From NCBI GenBank assembly GCA_964385045.1, contig CAYLNM010000173.1, positions 1-9,062 on the forward strand: a DNA stretch of 9,062 bases, written 5' to 3'. This stretch comes from CAYLNM01 sp964385045 (lineage in GTDB: Bacteria; Planctomycetota; Phycisphaerae; Phycisphaerales; SM1A02). Within the stretch, counting starts at the first letter, position 1, and each line of letters opens with the position of its first letter. The position numbers were made by a program, and so were the translations under genes. The notes below the pieces were generated by a model. It ran no database searches, had not been told where the DNA came from, and saw only the letters and a list, made by a program, of their open reading frames with translations. Shown here one piece after another: positions 1-7,633 of this stretch.

Positions 1-67
1 CGGCCGCCACCGCGGCGTGGCCGGCCGCCGCGGCCAGCAGCAGGCCCGCCGCCCACGCGGCCGCCAT
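1..67 (-). CDS. Start of an exported protein gene (3' end beyond window)
   Basis: Reading the minus strand from an ATG at 67, 22 complete codons are visible before the window edge. They encode an Ala/Leu-rich hydrophobic stretch beginning MAAAWAAGLLLAAAAG, which looks like a Sec signal peptide although it lacks an obvious charged N-region. A GGAGG Shine-Dalgarno lies 9 nt upstream (77-81), and every third codon position is G or C, as in the real genes here. The gene follows glmS on the same strand after a 134-bp repeat-bearing spacer, so co-transcription is possible. The mature protein is outside the window, so no function can be given. The alternative is that the reading frame is fortuitous in GC-rich DNA; the SD plus the hydrophobic segment make a real gene somewhat more likely. 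Confidence 0.5.
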   Translation of the reverse strand, partial: MAAAWAAGLLLAAAAGHAAVAA

Positions 68-76
68 CGTCCGTCG

Positions 77-81
77 CCTCC
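77..81 (-). promoter_or_regulatory. Shine-Dalgarno of the exported protein gene
   Basis: Minus-strand GGAGG sits 9 nt before the ATG at 67. It is the main reason for choosing that start within a reading frame that stays open further upstream. Confidence 0.45.
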
Positions 82-85
82 GCCG

Positions 86-190
<105 letters not shown>

Positions 191-201
191 CTCCGTGCCG
201 C

Positions 202-2043
<1,842 letters not shown>

Positions 2044-2050
2044 GGCACGG

Positions 2051-2057
2051 CCCTCCT
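2051..2057 (-). promoter_or_regulatory. glmS Shine-Dalgarno
   Basis: Minus-strand AGGAGGG lies 7 nt from the ATG at 2043. It fixes the glmS start, because the reading frame itself stays open for more than 1.2 kb further upstream. Confidence 0.8.
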
Positions 2058-2126
2058 GGTCCCGTGGTCGGCTGATCGGGTGGTCGGCCGGTCCCGCGCA
2101 GCCGCGGTCCCGTGCCTCCGGACGAC

Positions 2127-2156
2127 GCGATCCCGGGATCCTCGGATCCGGGACGC
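2127..2156. repeat. Bulged inverted repeat in the glmS leader region
   Basis: The left arm 2127-2141 pairs with the right arm 2144-2156. GCG, TCCCGG and ATCC on the left match GGAT, CCGGGA and CGC on the right. That gives 13 pairs, two single-base bulges (A2130 and one G) and a very short TC centre. It lies about 84 nt upstream of the glmS start and has no T-tract on either side. It could be a leader hairpin in the glmS transcript or a DNA-level operator. The pairing is seen directly; the function is not known. Confidence 0.5.
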
Positions 2157-2212
2157 TCGCCGCCCGTGCGCGGTTCGGCCCGGCGGGCGGGTCCGCACGA
2201 CCACGTTCGGGA

Positions 2213-2218
2213 AGTATC
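2213..2218 (-). promoter_or_regulatory. Possible -10 element for glmS
   Basis: Minus-strand GATACT is the most AT-rich hexamer in the region and resembles a -10 box. It is about 170 nt upstream of the glmS start. No good TTGACA-like box sits 16-18 bp further upstream, so this is only a candidate. Confidence 0.2.
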
Positions 2219-2447
2219 GCCCATCCGGGGCCTCCCGGTCCGGAAACGGTCGGCGGTCCGCGACGAATCGGTCCCGATCGGCCGGGCGTCGCCCCGGGGA
2301 CGATCACGGACCGCCGCGACGCGCCCCGCGGCCCGGCTCGGCGCCGCGGCGCGGCGCTCGCGGCTCGTCGCCGACCCCGGGCCGCCCCCGTCCCGGCCCC
2401 GGATCGTCCCCGCACCATCCCCGCCCGGACCCGCTCGGACCCGCGAC

Positions 2448-2459
2448 ATCCCGCGGGAT
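2448..2459. promoter_or_regulatory. 12-bp perfect palindrome, possible operator
   Basis: ATCCCGCGGGAT is perfectly self-complementary. It lies 17 bp before the -10-like TACGAT at 2477, that is over the expected -35 position, and 104 nt before the rarA start. That placement suits a dimeric regulator site, but in DNA this GC-rich a chance palindrome is plausible. Confidence 0.25.
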
Positions 2460-2476
2460 CGCCGCCTGCGGGCGGG

Positions 2477-2482
2477 TACGAT
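2477..2482 (+). promoter_or_regulatory. Possible -10 element for rarA
   Basis: TACGAT matches the TANNNT pattern of a housekeeping -10 box and lies 81 nt upstream of the rarA ATG. The expected -35 position carries no clear TTGACA-like match, so support is weak. Confidence 0.2.
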
Positions 2483-2563
2483 CGAGCGTCCGGGCGTCGG
2501 ACGGCCGCGGGCTCGGCTCCCCGCCGGCCGCGTCCCGTCCCGGCACGACGGATCGGAGCGGCG

Positions 2564-3898
2564 ATGAGCGACCTGTGGGGCGAGCAGCGGGCGGCGCGGC
2601 GGCGGGCGGCCGAGCCCCTCGCGGCCCGGCTGCGGCCCCGGACCCTCGACGAGGTGGTCGGCCAGGCCGGCATCGTGGGTCCCGGGACGCTCCTGCGGCG
2701 CATGATCGAGGCCGACCGGCTCTCCAGCGTGATCCTCGCGGGCCCGCCGGGCACCGGGAAGACGACGCTCGCGGAGGTGGTGGCCCACGAGACCGGGCGC
2801 CGGTTCGAGCGGGCCCACGCCGCGATGATGGGCGTCAAGGACGTCCGCCGGGTCCTCGAGGGGGCGATTCGGCGGCTCGAGGACGACGGCCGCGGCACGA
2901 TCCTCTTCCTCGACGAGATCCACCGCTTCAGCCGCAGCCAGCAGGACGTGCTGCTCGCGGACGTGGAGCGGGGCACGATCGTCCTGATCGGGGCGACCAC
3001 CGAGAACCCGTGGTTCATGGTCAACCCGGCCCTCGTGAGCCGTTCGACCGTGTTCCGCCTCGAGCCCCTGTCGGCCGAGGACGTCGAGCGACTGCTGCGG
3101 CGGGCCGCGACCGATGCGCGGGCGTTCCCGGGGCGGACGGTGACGATCGACGAGGCGGCCATCGCGCACTGGGCCCGCGCCTGCGACGGGGACGCGCGCC
3201 GGGCCCTCACCGCCCTCGAGCTCGCGGTCCTCGGCACGCCCGGCGACCCCGAGCGCGTGCACGTGAGCGAGGCGATGGCGGTGGAGTCGATCCAGGCCAA
3301 GGCCCTGCGGCACGACGCGGCGGGCGACGAGCACTACGACCTCGCCAGTGCGTTCATCAAGTCGATGCGCGGGGGCGACCCCGACGCGGCGCTCCACTGG
3401 CTCGCCCGCATGATCGAGGGCGGCGAGGACCCACGGTTCATCGCCCGCCGCATCGCGATCCTCGCCAGCGAGGACGTGGGCAACGCCGACCCGCGGGCGA
3501 TCACGGTGGCCGCCTCGGCGTGGCAGATCGTCGAGCGCGTGGGCATGCCCGAGGGCCGCCTCGCCCTCGCCCAGGCGGCGGTGTACATGGCGACCGCCCC
3601 GAAGTCCGACGCATGCATCCGGGCGATCGACGCCGCCCTCGCCGACGTGCGCGAGGGACGCACGATCCCGGTGCCGATGGCGATCCGCGACCGGCGCGGC
3701 ACCGCCCGCCGCAGCGATCCCGACGCTCCCGGCTACGTGAACCCGCACCGGGGGGACGACGCCGGGCAGGAGTACCTCGGCGTGGATCGCCGGTACTACG
3801 AGCCGGCGGGGGCCGGCGAGGAGGCCCCGCTGGTCGAGGTGCTCCGCGACCGACGCGACGTGCGCCAGTCCGCCCCGTCGCCGCCGGAGCCCGCATGA
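2564..3898 (+). CDS. rarA: Replication-associated recombination protein A (AAA+ ATPase, RarA/MgsA)
   Basis: This 444-aa clamp-loader-like AAA+ ATPase belongs to the RarA/MgsA/WRNIP1 family, which acts in the cytoplasm at stalled replication forks and single-strand gaps with SSB. Visible motifs are PLAARLRPRTLDEVVGQ (18-34), Walker A GPPGTGKT (60-67), Walker B ILFLDEIH (113-120), sensor 1 GATTENP (143-149), a putative Arg finger at Arg160 in LVSRS, and sensor 2 DGDARRALTALE (208-219). The family-specific C-terminal tetramerisation part follows: HYDLASAFIKSMRGGDPDAA (257-276), ASEDVGNADPRA (301-312), MPEGRLALAQAAVY and APKS (345-348). Length is normal for the family. The frame is open upstream to 2042, but MSDLWG fits family N-termini and GGAG lies 5 nt before it. 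Its stop overlaps the next start as ATGA. Confidence 0.96.
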   Translation: MSDLWGEQRAARRRAAEPLAARLRPRTLDEVVGQAGIVGPGTLLRRMIEADRLSSVILAGPPGTGKTTLAEVVAHETGRRFERAHAAMMGVKDVRRVLEGAIRRLEDDGRGTILFLDEIHRFSRSQQDVLLADVERGTIVLIGATTENPWFMVNPALVSRSTVFRLEPLSAEDVERLLRRAATDARAFPGRTVTIDEAAIAHWARACDGDARRALTALELAVLGTPGDPERVHVSEAMAVESIQAKALRHDAAGDEHYDLASAFIKSMRGGDPDAALHWLARMIEGGEDPRFIARRIAILASEDVGNADPRAITVAASAWQIVERVGMPEGRLALAQAAVYMATAPKSDACIRAIDAALADVREGRTIPVPMAIRDRRGTARRSDPDAPGYVNPHRGDDAGQEYLGVDRRYYEPAGAGEEAPLVEVLRDRRDVRQSAPSPPEPA

Positions 3899-4599
3899 GC
3901 CCCCCCGCCCCCGAGCCTCCGACGGAGCCGGCCGAGGTCAAGCGGGCCCTCCGCCGTCGCATGCGGGCGGTGCTCGCCGAGCTCGACCCGCGCGCGCGTC
4001 GATCGGCCTCCGCCGCGGCGTGTCGCCGGCTCGTGGCCCTCGACGCCTGGCGGCGGGCGGGCTGCGTCATGCTCTACCTGCCCCTCGCGAGCGAGATCGA
4101 CGTGCTGCCCGCGGCCCTCGAGGCCTTCCGCGCCGGGCGGACGGTGTGCGTGCCGCACGTCGACTGGGACCGCGGGGACATGGCGCCGGTGGCCATCCGA
4201 AGCTTCGACGACACGCTGCTCGAGGCCGATGGGCCCGGCGTCCGCACGCCGGCGAACGGCCGCCCGGTGAATCCCGAGACGATCGACCTCGTGGTGGTGC
4301 CCGCCCTCGCCTACGACACCGCGGGCCGCCGACTCGGCCGCGGCGGCGGGTACTACGACCGGTTCCTCCCGCGGCTCCGCCGCACCGCGGTGCGGGTGGG
4401 ACTGGTCTTCGACCGCCAGGTGATCGAGGCCGTGCCCGCCGAGCCGCACGACGTGCCGGTGGCGACGCTCGTCACCGATCGGCGGGCGACCCCCGCGGGG
4501 GCCGGATCGCCCCCCGGCGACGCCCCCGGCCGCGGCCCCGGTGGCCGACCGGCCGGCGGCCCCCGGCGCCCGGCGGACGGGGACGGAGCGCGCGACTGA
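3895..4599 (+). CDS. 5-formyltetrahydrofolate cyclo-ligase (5,10-methenyl-THF synthetase)
   Basis: The 234-aa product is an ATP-dependent cytoplasmic enzyme that turns 5-formyl-THF (folinate) into 5,10-methenyl-THF, returning the storage form to one-carbon metabolism. It carries KRALRRRMRA near the N-terminus (16-25), YLPLASEIDV (61-70), the hallmark LGRGGGYYDRFLPR (147-160), and EPHDVPVATLVTD (183-195). Family homology ends near residue 197. The last 37 residues are a Gly/Pro/Arg/Ala-rich tail that looks like translated GC-rich spacer, an unusual extension. Its ATG overlaps the rarA stop (ATGA), with GGAG 5 nt upstream inside rarA, so the two are probably translationally coupled. E. coli ygfA (also called fau) encodes the same enzyme. 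I am sure of the family, less so of the functional relevance of the tail. Confidence 0.94.
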   Translation: MSPPAPEPPTEPAEVKRALRRRMRAVLAELDPRARRSASAAACRRLVALDAWRRAGCVMLYLPLASEIDVLPAALEAFRAGRTVCVPHVDWDRGDMAPVAIRSFDDTLLEADGPGVRTPANGRPVNPETIDLVVVPALAYDTAGRRLGRGGGYYDRFLPRLRRTAVRVGLVFDRQVIEAVPAEPHDVPVATLVTDRRATPAGAGSPPGDAPGRGPGGRPAGGPRRPADGDGARD

Positions 4600-4662
4600 T
4601 CGCGCCGGTTGATCGGCTGTCGGATTCCGTCCGCGGCGCGCCGGGACGCGGCCCGGCGGCGA

Positions 4663-4668
4663 TAGCAT
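4663..4668 (+). promoter_or_regulatory. Possible -10 element for the L,D-transpeptidase gene
   Basis: TAGCAT fits TANNNT and stands out from its GC-rich surroundings, 68 nt upstream of the ATG at 4737. No convincing -35 box is visible 16-18 bp upstream. Confidence 0.25.
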
Positions 4669-4721
4669 TGGCCGCGGGCGAGGGACCCGACGCCCGAGAC
4701 CGCGACCGGACCCCGCGCCCC

Positions 4722-4730
4722 GGAGAGGAG
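4722..4730 (+). promoter_or_regulatory. Shine-Dalgarno of the L,D-transpeptidase gene
   Basis: GGAGAGGAG ends 6 nt before the ATG at 4737. It is the strongest ribosome-binding site on the plus strand here and sets the start within a frame that is open back to 4020. Confidence 0.75.
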
Positions 4731-4736
4731 ACACGG

Positions 4737-5954
4737 ATGGCCCTCCCGAGCCAGCATGCCGGCGGCAGCCGCTCTCGATCGCACATGTACCGCCGATCAC
4801 GGCACCGCGGGGCCCGCCGCCTCGTGGGCGTGGTCGGCGCGGTCGCGGTGGTGGCGACCGTCGTGTGGTGGCTGCGACCGACCGAGGAGGTCGCGGCCCC
4901 CCGCGCCGACGACGGCCCCGCGTCGCTCGCCTCGACCGAGGGCTCCGGCGCGGCCGAGGACGCCCCCCGCCGCGGCTCCGCGCGCCCCGTGGCCCGGCCC
5001 GAGTCCCGCCCCGCCGTCGAGCGGCCGACCGCGACCCCGGCCCGATCCGATCGCCCGGCCACCCGGCGCACGCCGGTGTCCGAGCCGACCCCGAGCCGTC
5101 CCACGATCGCGACGCCGCGGCCCGCGGCGACGCCGGAGCCGCCGGCGGTCGCCGGCACGGTCCGGCCGCACGTGGCCGGGATCCTCGCCCGGCTCGCCGA
5201 CCCCGAGCGCTCGCCTCTCGCCCCGCGGGAGCAGCTCAGCCGCCTCCTCTTCGACGGCGAGCTCACGCCCGCCGAGGCGGTGCGCGTGCGGGCCGCCCTG
5301 TCCGAGGTGAACGAACGGCTCGTCTTCGGGCCCGTGGCGCTGCCGGAGGACCCGCACGTCGCCGAGTACCGCATCCGCCGCGGCGACATCCTCAGCCGCC
5401 TGCCGCGACGCCTCGGATGGAGCGTCGGCTGGCGGGTGGTGGCCGAGGTGAGCGACGTGCGCAACCCCGCCCGCCTGCAGGTCGGCCAGCGGATCAAGGG
5501 CCTCGTCGGCCCCTTCCACGCGGTCGTCACCAAGCGGGCCCACCGACTCGACGTGTGGATGGGCGATCTGGCGGTGGCGCCGATCTACGTCACGAGCTGG
5601 CCGGTGGGACTCGGCGCGGACGACCGGACGCCGACCGGCCGGTGGCGGGTGCGCTCCAAGGACCTCAACCCGGCGTGGGTCGATCCGGAGACCGGCGAGC
5701 GGTTCTCGCGGGACGATCCGCTCAACCCCATCGGCGAGGCCTGGATCGGGCTCCGGGGCATCGACCCCCTGAACGCGGACATGGACGGCTACGGCATCCA
5801 CGGGACCATCGAGCCCGAGACGATCGGGGCCGACGCGTCGCTCGGCTGCGTCCGGCTGCACCACGATGAGGTGCTGCGGCTGCACGAGCTGCTGGGCGAC
5901 GAGAGCCTGATCGTGATCCGCACGAGCGACGACGAGCCGATCGCGGTGCCCTGA
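4737..5954 (+). CDS. Membrane-anchored L,D-transpeptidase (YkuD) with LysM-like domain
   Basis: The 405-aa protein is predicted to act on peptidoglycan in the periplasm, forming meso-DAP cross-links or attaching proteins via a Cys acyl-enzyme. In order it has a basic cytoplasmic N-terminus (1-28, many Arg), one transmembrane or uncleaved signal segment (29-46), and a long disordered Pro/Ala/Arg/Thr-rich linker (about 50-145). A short helical stretch rich in Leu and Arg follows (145-200), then a LysM-like module (208-255, starting YRIRRGDILSRLP and ending LQVGQRIKGL). The YkuD catalytic domain spans about 262-398. Its active site is complete: His355 in YGIHGT, Ser368, and nucleophile Cys371 in SLGCVRLHHDE. 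The linker suits reaching across the periplasm. The gene stands after a 137-bp gap and converges on the porin genes, so it is probably a single transcription unit. Substrate linkage type (3-3 cross-link or lipoprotein attachment) cannot be told from sequence. Confidence 0.93.
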   Translation: MALPSQHAGGSRSRSHMYRRSRHRGARRLVGVVGAVAVVATVVWWLRPTEEVAAPRADDGPASLASTEGSGAAEDAPRRGSARPVARPESRPAVERPTATPARSDRPATRRTPVSEPTPSRPTIATPRPAATPEPPAVAGTVRPHVAGILARLADPERSPLAPREQLSRLLFDGELTPAEAVRVRAALSEVNERLVFGPVALPEDPHVAEYRIRRGDILSRLPRRLGWSVGWRVVAEVSDVRNPARLQVGQRIKGLVGPFHAVVTKRAHRLDVWMGDLAVAPIYVTSWPVGLGADDRTPTGRWRVRSKDLNPAWVDPETGERFSRDDPLNPIGEAWIGLRGIDPLNADMDGYGIHGTIEPETIGADASLGCVRLHHDEVLRLHELLGDESLIVIRTSDDEPIAVP

Positions 5955-5965
5955 CGCGGGTCGCA

Positions 5966-5982
5966 CCGCTCGGCCCGGGTCC
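5966..5982. repeat. 17-bp direct repeat, copy 1
   Basis: CCGCTCGGCCCGGGTCC occurs here, 12 nt after the L,D-transpeptidase stop, and again identically at 6082-6098. Both copies are inside the same convergent intergenic region. Confidence 0.7.
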
Positions 5983-6081
5983 CTCGCGGGTCCTCGCCCG
6001 CCGCCGCACGGCGTCCCGCGGCCGGCGACCACATCACGTCGGAGCGACCGGCGGCGCGGATGCACCGTGTCGATCGCCTCC

Positions 6082-6098
6082 CCGCTCGGCCCGGGTCC
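6082..6098. repeat. 17-bp direct repeat, copy 2
   Basis: This is identical to 5966-5982, 116 bp apart start to start. This copy forms the left arm of the nested hairpin at 6084-6115, while copy 1 lacks the matching right arm. Confidence 0.7.
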
Positions 6099-6115
6099 GC
6101 CCGGCGTTGTCGAGC
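6084..6115. terminator. Nested hairpin between converging genes, possible bidirectional terminator
   Basis: An outer stem GCTCG (6084-6088) / CGAGC (6111-6115) encloses an inner stem CCGGG (6091-6095) / CCCGG (6100-6104) with a TCCG loop. It begins one base after the porin stop codon on the minus strand and lies 130 nt past the L,D-transpeptidase stop on the plus strand. Neither strand has a T-tract, so intrinsic termination is uncertain. It could instead protect the porin mRNA 3' end. Confidence 0.35.
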
Positions 6116-6116
6116 C

Positions 6117-7631
6117 TCAGAATCCGAGCTGGAACTGGCTGCGGATCACCCACTGGTGCTCGTCGCCGCGGAAGTCGCGGCGGAAGCCGGCGACGGTGCT
6201 CGTCCAGATCAGGTCGATGATGCTCTCGGCGAAGCCGAAGTCGACGGTGAGCTTCAGGTCGTGCCCGTCGACGTACCAGTTCCAGCCGCCGACGAAGACG
6301 TTGAGGTCGGCCTGCGCCACGTTGTCGATCTGACCCCACTCCCATCGCAGGAAGAGCTCGTGCTCGCGGTGGATGTAGGCCGCCCCCTGCAGCACCACGC
6401 TGTAGATCTCGAACTGCGGCCGCGTGTCGAGGTACTGGTAGATCACGCTGCCGAAGAGGCTGCCGCCCCCGAGCTCGACGGAGACGTCGGCGGTCGCGCC
6501 GTACCAGCGATTCTCGTCGCGTTCGTTCCCCGGCGTCCCCGTGGCGGCCCCCGTGCTCTCGGTCTTGTAGGCGTGGCCGGCGAGTCCCACGAGCAGGCCG
6601 AAGTCGTCGCCGGGCGGACTGGTGAAGTCGTCGAACTGACGCCACGAGCCGGCGAGGAGCGACTCGAACCGCGCCGCCACCGCCCACTCGGCGTCGGGAT
6701 TCAGGGCGTTGCTGTTGACCCGCGGCTCCGGATCCACGAGGCCCACGCGGAGCGTGCCGCCGATGTCGTCGGTCGCACCGTCGTGGATCGCGAGGTCGAA
6801 CCGCTCCGTCTCGCCCCGCCACTGGAGCTCGATCCCCTGCGAGCGGCCGAGGTTGAGCGACTCGTTGACCAGCGATCGCTCCACCGCGAGCTGTCGTGAC
6901 GGATCGACGAGCTCCTCCCGGTTGAACGGCAGCTTGAACTGGCCGAAGCGGACGAACCAGCGGGGGGCGATGCGGTAGCGGACCCACGCCTCCTCGAGGT
7001 AGAAGAGTCCGGTGGGCAGGTTCGCCGCGGGATCCTGGCGATCGGCGATGCGCTCGTTCCGGGTGGGATCGACCTGCACGAAGTACTGCAGGTCGGGCGT
7101 GAAGACGTGGCCGCGGAGCATCAGCCGCGTCCGCGTCTGCTCGAAGCCCACCCGCGTGCGGTCGTTGAAGACGCGCTGCTGCTTGTTCACGAGGAACCGG
7201 AACTGGGCGTGCGCCCCGATGTCGAGCCGGAAGCGGCCCTCCGGATCCTCGAGGTAGAACCCGCCGTCCCAGCCGGCCGAGAAGCCGCCGCCGAGGAGGC
7301 TCGAGCGGCTGCCGGCGTCGGCTGCCGCCTCGCTCACCATCGCCCGGATCGCGGCGGCCCGGCGGTCGCCGATTCGCTCGGAGCGGTGGATCTCCCGCAG
7401 GTCCCGCAGCTCGCGACGGAGCTCGTCCCCCGCGTCCCGAGCCGCCTCGACCCGCTCGCGCAGCCGCGCGAGCTCCTCGAGACGATCGGGCGGCGCGGCA
7501 CCGGCGGCCGCCGCCGCGGGAGCCGGCGTCGCGGCCGCGGCCGCGGCCAGCAGGCCGGCGAGACCGAGCGCCCGCGCCGCCGCCGTCCGCGAGCGACCGT
7601 GTCCTGCCGGGTTGGAGTCGCGTCGCGTCAT
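6117..7631 (-). CDS. Outer-membrane porin, O/P family (downstream paralog)
   Basis: The 504-aa product is predicted to be an outer-membrane beta-barrel channel of the porin O/P type. It has a basic N-terminus, an Ala/Leu-rich signal sequence (about 15-48), then a charged heptad-like coiled coil (about 49-85, RLEELARLRERVEAARD onward) before the barrel. Conserved barrel blocks are AGWDGGFYLEDPEGRFRLD (119-137), RFGQFKLPFNREELV (228-242), LGRSQGIELQW (261-271) and SLFGSVIYQY (391-400). It ends in QFQLGF with the terminal Phe expected for BAM recognition. The ATG is 2 bp after the upstream porin's stop. The preceding bases contain no purine-rich SD, so translation probably depends on the upstream gene. 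A 12-residue segment around 195-206 is absent from its paralog. Named family members are phosphate-selective, but I see no basis to assign phosphate here. Confidence 0.88.
   Translation of the reverse strand: MTRRDSNPAGHGRSRTAAARALGLAGLLAAAAAATPAPAAAAAGAAPPDRLEELARLRERVEAARDAGDELRRELRDLREIHRSERIGDRRAAAIRAMVSEAAADAGSRSSLLGGGFSAGWDGGFYLEDPEGRFRLDIGAHAQFRFLVNKQQRVFNDRTRVGFEQTRTRLMLRGHVFTPDLQYFVQVDPTRNERIADRQDPAANLPTGLFYLEEAWVRYRIAPRWFVRFGQFKLPFNREELVDPSRQLAVERSLVNESLNLGRSQGIELQWRGETERFDLAIHDGATDDIGGTLRVGLVDPEPRVNSNALNPDAEWAVAARFESLLAGSWRQFDDFTSPPGDDFGLLVGLAGHAYKTESTGAATGTPGNERDENRWYGATADVSVELGGGSLFGSVIYQYLDTRPQFEIYSVVLQGAAYIHREHELFLRWEWGQIDNVAQADLNVFVGGWNWYVDGHDLKLTVDFGFAESIIDLIWTSTVAGFRRDFRGDEHQWVIRSQFQLGF
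6908..6941 (-). repeat. Nucleotide-conserved block shared by both porin genes, copy in downstream gene
   Basis: This 34-bp segment encodes part of QFKLPFNREELV and matches 8431-8464 at 33 of 34 positions, although the two genes have otherwise diverged. It reflects the duplication and strong constraint, and is a natural site for recombination between the copies. Confidence 0.7.
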
Positions 7632-7633
7632 CG

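Larger units (their letters stand above)
2044..2563. other. 520-bp divergent intergenic region between glmS and rarA
   Basis: I see no convincing gene here. The open frames give Arg/Pro/Gly/Ala-rich translations without recognisable motifs, as expected of non-coding GC-rich DNA. It must hold the promoters for both divergent genes. Visible structure comprises a bulged hairpin at 2127-2156, a perfect 12-bp palindrome at 2448-2459, and weak -10-like hexamers (minus 2213-2218, plus 2477-2482). Its length leaves room for a long glmS 5' leader, but I cannot recognise a known riboswitch or ribozyme. Confidence 0.7.
4600..4736 (+). other. Intergenic region with a 7-bp stem and possible promoter
   Basis: This 137-bp gap separates the cyclo-ligase gene from the L,D-transpeptidase gene. 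It contains an inverted repeat CGCCGGG/CCCGGCG (4639-4645 and 4652-4658, 6-nt loop) and, 4 nt later, a -10-like TAGCAT at 4663-4668. The stem has no T-tract, so it is either a weak terminator for the upstream pair or an operator over the -35 region. The gap suggests the downstream gene has its own promoter. Confidence 0.4.

Noticed and set aside
2044..2563. glmS ribozyme
   Set aside because: I cannot recognise the conserved ribozyme core near the glmS start, and the known class is mainly in Firmicutes. A covariance-model search would settle it.
2112..2567. Small open frames in the divergent intergenic region (also minus 2304-2546)
   Set aside because: Arg/Pro/Gly/Ala-rich composition, no SD or domain signature, and mutual overlap on opposite strands make them chance frames.
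2044..3300. Upstream in-frame extension of glmS across rarA
   Set aside because: GlmS needs an N-terminal Cys after Met. The MCGIV start with a strong SD is canonical, and the extension is antisense to rarA.
4600..4736. 6S RNA next to the cyclo-ligase gene, as in proteobacteria
   Set aside because: In proteobacteria 6S RNA lies upstream of this gene, while here rarA overlaps it. The 137-bp downstream gap is too short, with no long interrupted hairpin visible.
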